Origin: Candidatus Omnitrophota bacterium
GTDB taxonomy: Bacteria > Omnitrophota > Gorgyraeia > Aquiviventales > Aquiviventaceae
Direction of reading: 5' to 3'
Assembly (NCBI GenBank): GCA_016206675.1
Contig: JACQRD010000047.1
Coordinates: forward strand, 1-37,040
Length of the DNA: 37,040 bases
Positions 31,068 through 37,040 of the stretch are shown in pieces. The position numbers were made by a program, and so were the translations under genes. Under the pieces are notes generated by a model. The model did not search any database. It worked only from the letters and a program-made list of their open reading frames with translations, and had not been told where the DNA came from. Position 1 is the stretch's first letter; each line of letters starts with the position of its first letter.

Positions 31068-31595
31068 GTGAAAGGGTTGGCGTTGCACGGGTCAGTCATC
31101 GAAGGATTCCTGGAGCAGGTCGCGCGCCGGGGATCATGGTTCGGGGGAGGCAGCGTGGCGGCGCTTGGCGCCGCGATGGCTGCGGCTCTGCTGGAAAAGC
31201 TGATCACCGACGCCGCCACCGCGCGGCGATTAAAGCGCATCCGGCGGCGGTGCGTGGCCCTCATTGATCACGACGCTGCCACCTTCTCGCGCGCCATCGC
31301 CGCCACCCGCACCGGACGACGCCGCGACTTCACGCGGGCCCTGAAGCGCGCGACGGAGGTGCCGTATCAGGTCTTCGCCGACGCGCACGCCATCCGCGCG
31401 ATCGGGCGCGCCACGCGGCAGGCGATCAAGCCGCGGTTTCAATCCGATGTGCGTTGTGCCGTGGCGCTGGCCGAGGCGGCCGCCCGCTCATCGGAGACGT
31501 TGATCCGCACCAACTTGACGTGGCTGAAGGACCGGGCGTATACGGCGCATATGAGCCGCCGATTGCGCAAGGCCTGCCGGCCTCATGTTGGTTGA
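31068..31595 (+). CDS. Methenyl-THF cyclohydrolase / cyclodeaminase-family protein
   Basis: This 175-residue helical protein belongs to the formiminotransferase-cyclodeaminase C-terminal/FchA family. The SVIEGFLEQVARRGSWFGGGSVAALGAAMAAALLEKL segment carries the family's GGGSVAAL glycine loop. Members either deaminate formimino-THF or hydrolyse methenyl-THF to 10-formyl-THF. With folD and metF directly downstream and no formiminotransferase or histidine genes in view, the FchA-type cyclohydrolase role is more likely. The start is GTG 31068, 29 bases after the predicted transcription start; the ribosome site is weak. It is the first gene of the one-carbon operon. Confidence 0.82.
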   Translation: MKGLALHGSVIEGFLEQVARRGSWFGGGSVAALGAAMAAALLEKLITDAATARRLKRIRRRCVALIDHDAATFSRAIAATRTGRRRDFTRALKRATEVPYQVFADAHAIRAIGRATRQAIKPRFQSDVRCAVALAEAAARSSETLIRTNLTWLKDRAYTAHMSRRLRKACRPHVG

Positions 31596-31614
31596 GACTC
31601 CGACCACACTCCCG

Positions 31615-32463
31615 ATGTCGACGCTCCTCGATGGCAAAGCACTCGCCGAGCAGATCAAGCAGCAGCTGCAGCGCGAACTGCACACCCTGCCGAAGCAGCC
31701 CACCCTGGGAATCGTCTCGTTCGACGCGCCGGCCTCTTCGGTCTATTGCCGCGCCCAATGTCTGCAAGCGAATGCACTGGGTATTCGCACGCGGGTGGAA
31801 CAGCTGCCGCTGAACGTCACCCCGCAGCGGGTGGAGCAGCTCATCCAGGCCTGGAACGCCGATGCGGCGGTGCACGGGATCTTCGTCCATCAGCCGATGC
31901 CGCCGCAGATCGACGCCCAGCGGGTGTCCTCAATCATCAATCCGGATAAGGACGTCGAAGGCATCCATCCGCAGCACTCCGCCCGCCGCTTCTTTGCGCG
32001 CGCGCGCATCGGCTCCTGCACCGCGCTGGCGGTCATGGCGTTGATCGAATCGACCGGGGAGCCGCTCGAAGGCAAGGAGGCGGTGGTGGTGGGCCACAGC
32101 GACATCGTCGGCCGCCCGGTGGGGATGCTGCTGCTGGATGCGCTGGCGACGACCACCATCTGCCACGTCGGCACCGACCGCGCCAAGAGGCTGGAAGAGC
32201 ACGTGCGCCGCGCCGACGTGCTGGTCGTGGCCGTGGGCAAACCCCAGTTCGTCAAAGGGGAGTGGATCAAGCAGGGCGCGATCGTCATCGACGTGGGGAT
32301 CAACGTCGTCGGCGGCCATGTGAAGGGCGACGTTGAATTTGAAGCGGCCACAGCGCGGGCGAAATACATCACCCCTGTTCCTGGCGGTGTTGGGCCGGTC
32401 ACCGTGATGATGGTGATGAAGAATACGATCGAAGCGTTCAAGCTCCAGCAACGGTCGGCATGA
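31615..32463 (+). CDS. folD: Divergent FolD (methylene-THF dehydrogenase)
   Basis: This 282-residue FolD-family protein interconverts methylene- and methenyl-THF with NAD(P). It has DGKALAEQIKQQL, a Rossmann motif GHSDIVGRPVGMLLL, GAIVIDVGINVV and the terminal TPVPGGVGPVTVMMVMKNT. The catalytic Y-x3-K motif reads YCRAQ: Tyr44 is kept but the lysine is Gln48. The Gln of GILVQLPLP is His92 (GIFVHQPMP), and DVDG is DVEG. In human MTHFD1 the lysine is required for cyclohydrolase activity, so this enzyme may be dehydrogenase only. ATG 31615 gives a normal family start; the track's 31585 would overlap the cyclohydrolase gene by 11 bases. Both lack a clear ribosome site. Confidence 0.88.
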   Translation: MSTLLDGKALAEQIKQQLQRELHTLPKQPTLGIVSFDAPASSVYCRAQCLQANALGIRTRVEQLPLNVTPQRVEQLIQAWNADAAVHGIFVHQPMPPQIDAQRVSSIINPDKDVEGIHPQHSARRFFARARIGSCTALAVMALIESTGEPLEGKEAVVVGHSDIVGRPVGMLLLDALATTTICHVGTDRAKRLEEHVRRADVLVVAVGKPQFVKGEWIKQGAIVIDVGINVVGGHVKGDVEFEAATARAKYITPVPGGVGPVTVMMVMKNTIEAFKLQQRSA

Positions 32464-32471
32464 ATCTCAAG

Positions 32472-32580
32472 TGGCGGGTGACGCGGAGACGTTCCCGAGA
32501 GGGAGGCCCGGACACGCCCTCGTCTCGTGGCGGGGAGAGGGAGGGTTCCCCGAGGGAACGTTCCGCGGCAGGACCCGCCA
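32472..32580. repeat. 109-bp imperfect inverted repeat between folD and metF
   Basis: TGGCGGGT (32472-32479) and ACCCGCCA (32573-32580) are perfect terminal arms. Inside them GCGGA and ACGTTCCC pair with GGGAACGT and TCCGC, and a smaller CCCTC/GAGGG pairing fills the centre. The element occupies nearly the whole 133-base gap. It could be a MITE-like insertion or an mRNA hairpin that tunes metF. The track's longer metF start reads through it. Confidence 0.6.
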
Positions 32581-32596
32581 CTATCGCGATACAACG

Positions 32597-33496
32597 ATGA
32601 ATTTTCCTGACGCGAATCGATTCGAGCAGAAGCTCGGCAAGAAGTTCCTGGTCACCCTGGAAGTCAACCCGCCCAAGGGCACCGACCTCACCGAGATCCT
32701 GGCCGCGGTCAGGCAGGTCGGCGGCCTGGTCGATGCCCTCAACGTCACGGACGGCTCCGGCGCGATCATGCGGGCCTGCTCGCTGGCCGTCGCCAAGCTG
32801 GTGCTCGATGCGGGTGTGGATCCGATCCTGCAGATGACCTGTCGCGACCGCAACCGGCTGGCCCTGCAGGCGGACCTGCTGGGTGCGGCGATGCTGGGCA
32901 TCCGCAATGTGCTGGTGCTCACCGGTGATGATCCCAAATCCGGCGATCATCCGGAGGCGAAGCCGGTCTTCGACATCAACTCCGCCACGCTAATGCAGGT
33001 AGCACGGGGGCTTATCCAGGGCAAGGACATGGCTGGCAAGGCGCTTACCGGCAGCCCGCGCTACTGTATCGGCGCAGCCGCCGATTGCGGCGCGAAGGAT
33101 CTTGAGGTCGAGCTGCAGAAGTTCAAGGCGAAGGTCGACGGCGGGGCGCAATTCTTCCAGACGCAGGCCGTCTTCGATACGCAGCCATTGCGCGCCTTCA
33201 TGCAGCGTGCCACACCATTCAACACGCCGGTGTTGGCGGGCATCTTGCTGGTGAAGTCGGCGAAGATGGCGCGGTACATGAACGAGCACGTCTGGGGCAT
33301 CCATGTCCCGGACGCACTGATGGCTCGCTTTGAGCAGGCGAAGGATGCCAAAGCGGAGTGCGTGGCCGTCACCGTGGAGCTCATCAAGGCGGTGCGCGGC
33401 ATCGCGGACGGCATCCATCTCTACGCGCTCGGTTGGGAATCCCTGGTTCCCACCATCTTGAAGGAAGCAGGAGTAGAGCGTTCATTCGTTCATTAG
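32597..33496 (+). CDS. metF: Methylene-THF reductase (MetF family)
   Basis: This 299-residue TIM-barrel flavoprotein reduces methylene-THF to methyl-THF. Family marks are FLVTLEVNPPKGTDL at the first strand, VTDGSGA, PILQMTCRDRNR (CRDRN is the FAD/folate-side motif), VLVLTGDDPKSGDH, and FFQTQAVFD with a conserved Gln-Thr-Gln. The form resembles MetF proteins of anaerobes that act in the Wood-Ljungdahl methyl branch, which often pair with a zinc protein MetV; none is seen here. ATG 32597 is chosen because translation from 32471 would run through a palindromic repeat and add a non-family extension. The last residues (RSFVH) come from an octamer repeat. Confidence 0.9.
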   Translation: MNFPDANRFEQKLGKKFLVTLEVNPPKGTDLTEILAAVRQVGGLVDALNVTDGSGAIMRACSLAVAKLVLDAGVDPILQMTCRDRNRLALQADLLGAAMLGIRNVLVLTGDDPKSGDHPEAKPVFDINSATLMQVARGLIQGKDMAGKALTGSPRYCIGAAADCGAKDLEVELQKFKAKVDGGAQFFQTQAVFDTQPLRAFMQRATPFNTPVLAGILLVKSAKMARYMNEHVWGIHVPDALMARFEQAKDAKAECVAVTVELIKAVRGIADGIHLYALGWESLVPTILKEAGVERSFVH

Positions 33497-33562
33497 TTCA
33501 ATTGTTCAATGGTTCCGCAGAGAGCGGAACCGTTGAGCCAATGAACTATTGAGCCATTGAAC
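33480..33562. repeat. Octamer tandem repeats with central hairpin
   Basis: GTTCATTC, GTTCATTA, GTTCAATT and GTTCAATG follow in series from 33480, then GGTTCCGC (33511-33518) pairs with GCGGAACC (33524-33531). After that the complement of the same octamer type returns (GAGCCAAT, GAACTATT, GAGCCATT, GAAC). The whole is an inverted arrangement of period-8 repeats filling the metF-gcvT gap. It supplies the metF stop codon and its last few residues. Confidence 0.72.
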
Positions 33563-33572
33563 GCAGTTGACG

Positions 33573-34721
33573 ATGCAAAAGACTGCGCTTTACGAGCGGC
33601 ATCGGCAGCTCGGTGCGAAGATGACCGACTTCCACGGCTGGGAGATGCCGCTGTATTACACCAGCATCCTGGAGGAGCACAAGGCGGTGCGCGAGGCGCT
33701 CGGCCTCTTCGACATCTCCCACATGGGGCAGGTGCTTGTGACCGGGCCCGATGCGGTGACCACACTCAACCACCTGGTGGTCAGCGACATGACCCAGGTG
33801 GGCAAGGAGCGCGCCTGCTACACGCTGATGCTCAACGAGCGCGGCGGCATCGTGGATGATCTGATCCTCTACCGCCTGGGGGAGGCGGAGTGGCTGGTGA
33901 TTGTCAACTGTGCGACCCATGCCGCCGATGTGGAGTGGCTGACTGGGCATGCGCAGGGGGGCACGACGGTGGCGGACATCAGCGAGGGCCGCGCGATTCT
34001 GGCGGTACAGGGGCCGCGGGCTAGCCGCGTGCTCGAAGAGATTCTCGATGCGAAGGTAGCGGGGCTGGGCCGCTTTGCGATTGCGCCGATCCGCACGATG
34101 GGACCGGACGCCTGTATTGCGCGCACCGGCTACACCGGCGGCGCCGGCTTCGAGCTGTTCGTGCCGAATGCCCACGCCAAGCGGGTCTGGGACGCCGTCT
34201 TGACGATGGCCAAGCCGCTGGGGGCCCTGCCGATTGGGCTGGGCGCGCGGGATACGCTGCGCGTTGAGGCGGGTTTGCGGCTCTACGGCACTGACATGGA
34301 TGCGCAGACCAGCCCAATTGAAGCCGGCCTTGACTGGACGGTCGCCTGGAACAAGACGGCGTTTCTCGGCCGCGAGGCGCTGTTGCGGCAGCAGCGGGAG
34401 GGCGTCGCACGGAAGTTCGTCGGTTTTGAGATGAGCCAGGGGCCGGTGCCGCGCGCCGGCCTTGAGCTGGCTGCCGTATCGGGCAAGGCCGCCGGGTTGA
34501 AGGTCGGGGCGGTGACCAGTGGCACCTACAGCCCGATTCTGAACAAGCCGCTGGGCATGGGCTACGTGGAGCCGGCGTATGCGGCGGTGGGCACGCCGCT
34601 GGCGATGACGGTGCGCAACCAGCGCCACACCGGCACCGTGGTGAAGCTGCCCTTTTGGAAAGGCGAGCGGACGCAACCGGCGCTCACAAGCGGAGCGCCA
34701 ACCGTGGAGCGATTGACGTAG
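33573..34721 (+). CDS. gcvT: Glycine cleavage system T protein (aminomethyltransferase)
   Basis: This 382-residue enzyme transfers the methylene group from the H-protein aminomethyl-lipoate to THF, releasing ammonia. It begins MQKTALYERHRQLGAKMTDFHGWEMPLYY and contains GLFDISHMGQ, LNERGGIVDDLILYRLG (with the folate-site region), VQGPRA, RTGYTGGAGFELFVP, GLGARDTLRVEAGLRLYGTDMD and the C-terminal barrel with VGAVTSGTYSPILNKPLGMGYV. ATG 33573 is preferred to the TTG at 33567. The H-protein gene starts 2 bases after the stop, so gcvT and gcvH are co-translated or nearly so. Confidence 0.95.
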   Translation: MQKTALYERHRQLGAKMTDFHGWEMPLYYTSILEEHKAVREALGLFDISHMGQVLVTGPDAVTTLNHLVVSDMTQVGKERACYTLMLNERGGIVDDLILYRLGEAEWLVIVNCATHAADVEWLTGHAQGGTTVADISEGRAILAVQGPRASRVLEEILDAKVAGLGRFAIAPIRTMGPDACIARTGYTGGAGFELFVPNAHAKRVWDAVLTMAKPLGALPIGLGARDTLRVEAGLRLYGTDMDAQTSPIEAGLDWTVAWNKTAFLGREALLRQQREGVARKFVGFEMSQGPVPRAGLELAAVSGKAAGLKVGAVTSGTYSPILNKPLGMGYVEPAYAAVGTPLAMTVRNQRHTGTVVKLPFWKGERTQPALTSGAPTVERLT

Positions 34722-34723
34722 TC

Positions 34724-35116
34724 ATGGCTTACCCCTCGGAGTTGCTGTACACCAAGACACATGAGTGGGCGCGGCGCGACGGCGAGGAGGCGGTCGTCGG
34801 CATCACTACCCACGCGCAGGAAGAGCTGCGGGATATCGTCTTCGTCGAGCTGCCCAAGGCGGGCCGCGCGGTCAAGCAGGGCGAGGCGGCGGCGGTGATC
34901 GAGTCGGTGAAGGCCGCCTTCGACATCTACGCGCCGGTTTCCGGCACCATCGCGCGGGTCAATGAGGCCGTCTCGAAATCGCCCCAGGTGATCAACCAAG
35001 ATTGCTACGGGGTGGGGTGGCTCTTTGCGATTCGGCCCTCCAGCCAGCAGGAGTTCACGACGCTGCTGAGTTCCGGCGCGTATGAGAAGCAACTCCAAGC
35101 AGGGACGCATCAGTAG
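34724..35116 (+). CDS. gcvH: Glycine cleavage system H protein
   Basis: This 130-residue lipoyl carrier shuttles the aminomethyl group between the P and T proteins. The lipoylated Lys63 lies in VIESVKAAFDIYAPVSG, and GITTHAQEELRDIVFVELP and NQDCYGVGWLFAI are standard family segments. ATG 34724 is chosen from the family start MAYPSELLYTKTHEW; the track's 34655 start lies inside gcvT. A heptamer repeat of 28 bases begins directly after the stop. Confidence 0.95.
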   Translation: MAYPSELLYTKTHEWARRDGEEAVVGITTHAQEELRDIVFVELPKAGRAVKQGEAAAVIESVKAAFDIYAPVSGTIARVNEAVSKSPQVINQDCYGVGWLFAIRPSSQQEFTTLLSSGAYEKQLQAGTHQ

Positions 35117-35144
35117 CAGTCAGCACACAGCAGACAGCACACAG
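35117..35144. repeat. Four heptamers between gcvH and gcvPA
   Basis: CAGTCAG, CACACAG, CAGACAG and CACACAG follow without interruption from 35117 to 35144, starting right after the gcvH stop. The following AGTAGGAAGACG precedes the gcvPA ATG and may serve as its ribosome site. Period 7 is shared with the repeats at 1-21 and 22063-22121. Confidence 0.75.
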
Positions 35145-35154
35145 TAGGAAGACG

Positions 35155-36504
35155 ATGGATTACGTGCCGAATACCGACGCGCAGTTGAAAGAGATGCTGC
35201 GCACCATCGGGGTCGGCTCCTTCGAGGAGCTGATCGCGGTGGTCCCGCCGGCGCTGCACCAGCGCAGCGTGGAAGTGCCGCCGGGTCTTGTGGAATCGGA
35301 GGTTCTCGCGCTCACCGGCGAGCTGGCCGCCCGCAACCGGTCGCTGGAGGCCGTCAGCTCCTTTCTCGGCGCCGGCGCCTACCACCACGTGATTCCCACA
35401 GTGGTGGATGCGCTGGCGGCGCGCGGGGAGTGGCTGACCCCGTACACTCCGTATCAGGCGGAAGCCAGCCAGGGCACGCTGCAGGCCATCTATGAGTTTC
35501 AGACGATGGTCTGCGAATTGCTGCAGATGGACGTGGCCAACGCCTCGCTCTATGACGGGGCTTCCAGCGCGGCGGAGGCGGTGGTGCTGGCCCTGCGCGC
35601 CACGGAACGCCCGCGGGTCCTCATCTCGGAGGCGGTGCATCCTCACGCGCGGCAGGTCATCGCCACCTATGTCAGCGGCATGCCCGCGGTGCTTCAGGAG
35701 ATTCCGACAGTGAACGGCGTGACAGATCTTGAAGCGCTCGGCAAGGCCGCGCGGGATGATGTGGCCTGCGTGCTGCTGCAGCAGCCCAACGTCTTCGGGG
35801 TGCTGGAGCCGATGGCGCAGGCCGGCGAGTTGGCGCACCGCGTGGGGGCCTTGTTTGCGGCCTCTGTCTACCCGGTCAGCCTGGGGTTGCTGCAGCCGCC
35901 CGGCGCGTACGGGGCGGATATCGCCGTGGCGGAAGGCCGCTGCCTGGGCAGCCCGCCGGCGTACGGCGGGCCGGGATTGGGAGTGTTTACGACGACGCAG
36001 GCGCTGCTGCGTCGCATCCCCGGCCGGCTGGCCGGCTGCACCGTGGATCAGAGCGGCGCACGCGGCTTTACGCTCACCCTGCAAACACGGGAGCAGCACA
36101 TCCGCAGGGAGCGGGCGACCTCAAACATCTGCACGAACGAAGGGTGGTTGGCGCTGCGGGCGACGATCTTCCTCAGCTTGATGGGGCCGCACGGCATGCA
36201 GGAGCTGGCCCAGCTGAATCTTGAGAAGGCGCACTATGCGTACGAACGGTTGCGGGAAATCCCTTGGATCCATCCGGCATTCGACCAACCGTTCTTCAAC
36301 GAGTTCACCGTGCAGTACGAGCCGCCGATGACCGCCGAAGCGGTTAACAAACGTCTGGCGAGGGCGGGCATCATCGGCGGGCTGCCGCTCACTGACTGGT
36401 TCCCGGGGATGCCCCAGGCATCGCTGTGGTGCGTGACCGAGCTGGCCAGCCGCGAGGCAATCGACCGGACGGTTGAAGTATTGAAGAGTTTTACTCCAGT
36501 ATGA
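35155..36504 (+). CDS. gcvPA: Glycine dehydrogenase (decarboxylating) subunit 1
   Basis: This 449-residue protein is the N-terminal half of the P protein in the two-gene form. It begins MDYVPNTDAQLKEMLRTIGV and has LGAGAYHHVIPTVVDAL, TPYTPYQAEASQGTLQAIYEFQTM, NASLYDGASSAAEA, GRCLGSPPAYGGPGLGVF and RERATSNICTNEGWLALRA, all standard for GcvPA. With GcvPB it decarboxylates glycine using PLP bound to subunit 2 and loads the H protein. Length is normal. Its stop overlaps the start of a zinc-ribbon membrane protein as ATGA, which separates it from gcvPB. Confidence 0.95.
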   Translation: MDYVPNTDAQLKEMLRTIGVGSFEELIAVVPPALHQRSVEVPPGLVESEVLALTGELAARNRSLEAVSSFLGAGAYHHVIPTVVDALAARGEWLTPYTPYQAEASQGTLQAIYEFQTMVCELLQMDVANASLYDGASSAAEAVVLALRATERPRVLISEAVHPHARQVIATYVSGMPAVLQEIPTVNGVTDLEALGKAARDDVACVLLQQPNVFGVLEPMAQAGELAHRVGALFAASVYPVSLGLLQPPGAYGADIAVAEGRCLGSPPAYGGPGLGVFTTTQALLRRIPGRLAGCTVDQSGARGFTLTLQTREQHIRRERATSNICTNEGWLALRATIFLSLMGPHGMQELAQLNLEKAHYAYERLREIPWIHPAFDQPFFNEFTVQYEPPMTAEAVNKRLARAGIIGGLPLTDWFPGMPQASLWCVTELASREAIDRTVEVLKSFTPV

Positions 36505-36857
36505 CGGTGTGCCCCCTTTGTCAGAAACAGATTTGTAGGCTTCGCGTAAAGCACCGGTGGCCATGGCAGCGAGCAAGGACATGGGGAACTCTGATCGTGG
36601 AGTGTCGGGAATGCGGAGGAGAATTGCTGGCGCCACGTCTGAGCGCGTGGTTGTGGGGTTTTACCATGCTGTTTTCGTTTGTGTTCGTAGCTGTCCAACG
36701 ATGGCTTGAGGGAGAGTTCCGCTTATCTTCAATGCTGGTTGCCTTCGGCATCTGGCTCGTGCTTATGGGAAGTCTATTACGAGTGATCGCTGTGAAAGAT
36801 GGATGGGGTAATTGCCCTACGTTGATGCCGTTTAAAGGACAGAGGTCATCAACGTGA
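36501..36857 (+). CDS. Two-TM zinc-ribbon protein between gcvPA and gcvPB
   Basis: This 118-residue protein has two CxxC pairs (CPLC at residues 4-7 and CREC at 35-38) that should form a zinc ribbon. Two membrane helices follow (about 48-68, LWGFTMLFSFVFVAV, and 76-98, MLVAFGIWLVLMGSLLRVI). I do not recognise a named family. It overlaps gcvPA by ATGA and the gcvPB start by GTGA, so it is fully coupled to the glycine cleavage genes. The A+T content is higher than its neighbours, which could mark a later insertion. Function is unknown. Confidence 0.7.
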   Translation: MTVCPLCQKQICRLRVKHRWPWQRARTWGTLIVECRECGGELLAPRLSAWLWGFTMLFSFVFVAVQRWLEGEFRLSSMLVAFGIWLVLMGSLLRVIAVKDGWGNCPTLMPFKGQRSST

Positions 36858-37040
36858 GCAGGTCACTAATTTTTGAGCAGTCGGTGCCAGGTCGCCGCGG
36901 GTATCGTTTGCCGCCCGGCGATGTGCCCTCGCGTTCGCCCTCGGAGCTCTTGCCGGCTGAGCAGGTGCGCGCTGGCACGCCGCCGCTTCCGGAGGTGGCA
37001 GAGTTTGACGTCATCCGCCATTACACGCGGCTCTCCCAGC
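36854..37040 (+). CDS. gcvPB: Glycine dehydrogenase subunit 2, 5' part
   Basis: The frame from GTG 36854 stays open to the window end (62 codons) and is absent from the ORF track because it is cut off. It reads LIFEQSVPGRRGYRLP near the start and VIRHYTRLSQ at the end, the conserved N-terminus of GcvPB, which carries the PLP lysine further downstream. The GTG start overlaps the TGA of the zinc-ribbon gene. With gcvPA, gcvT and gcvH this completes the glycine cleavage set apart from the lipoamide dehydrogenase. Confidence 0.92.
   Translation, partial: MSRSLIFEQSVPGRRGYRLPPGDVPSRSPSELLPAEQVRAGTPPLPEVAEFDVIRHYTRLSQ

Noticed and set aside
30542-31071. ORFs at 30542-30796 and 30625-31071
   Set aside because: They run through the nested inverted repeats, are rich in R, G, P and A, and the second extends across the 31004 promoter.
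33480-33562. CRISPR array at 33480-33562 or the heptamer blocks
   Set aside because: Units are 7-8 bp with no unique spacers and no cas genes.

Overview
The window is GC-rich bacterial DNA (roughly two thirds GC by eye) packed with genes, almost all on the + strand and many joined by 1-4 nt stop/start overlaps. The cell is Gram-negative in type: it has an exosortase/PEP-CTERM sorting system, lipobox lipoproteins, a Tat component and a two-subunit glycine decarboxylase. The mix of sugar-polymer genes, PEP-CTERM sorting and anaerobe-style one-carbon genes would fit a PVC-related or candidate-phylum lineage such as Omnitrophota. That placement is inference from gene content; no rRNA or phylogenetic marker is present.

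Region 1 (1-11289) holds a tandem two-domain glycosyltransferase, a very large anchored polysaccharide-degrading protein (YetA/rhamnogalacturonan-lyase-like part fused to a GH123/DUF4091-like part), a polysaccharide deacetylase, a GMC oxidoreductase with a small Tat-signal partner and its own TatA, and a membrane GT2. Region 2 (11288-12029) is a minus-strand RelE/AbrB-type toxin-antitoxin pair bracketed by two almost identical 24-bp palindromes.

Region 3 (12164-22588) is a sigma-54-promoted operon: a small HTH protein, GT4, sulfotransferase, flippase-like membrane protein, GT2-pyruvyltransferase fusion, GT4-GT2 fusion, phosphodiesterase-fold protein, aldo/keto reductase and PgpA. Region 4 (22589-30501) is the exopolysaccharide/PEP-CTERM locus. 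A sigma-54 promoter precedes the initiating sugar transferase and a PEP-CTERM protein. After a strong terminator, a second sigma-54 promoter precedes a membrane protein, TPR lipoprotein, exosortase, EpsI-like protein, histidine kinase and NtrC-type regulator. A PocR-like protein follows. Three GG-N10-GC promoters with a shared TGCTT end, plus the local NtrC-type regulator, point to one regulon for polymer synthesis and surface-protein sorting.

Region 5 (30502-37040) opens with a 566-bp gene-free stretch full of nested inverted repeats. A sigma-70 promoter with a Rex-like palindrome follows, then a one-carbon operon: methenyl-THF cyclohydrolase/cyclodeaminase, FolD, MetF, GcvT, GcvH, GcvPA, a zinc-ribbon membrane protein and the start of GcvPB. 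FolD lacks the lysine needed for cyclohydrolase activity, which the adjacent cyclohydrolase-family protein could supply.

Across the window, the gene junctions that are not tight overlaps often carry short palindromes or 7-8 bp tandem repeats, several of which supply the last codons of the upstream gene. This looks like a property of the genome as a whole.
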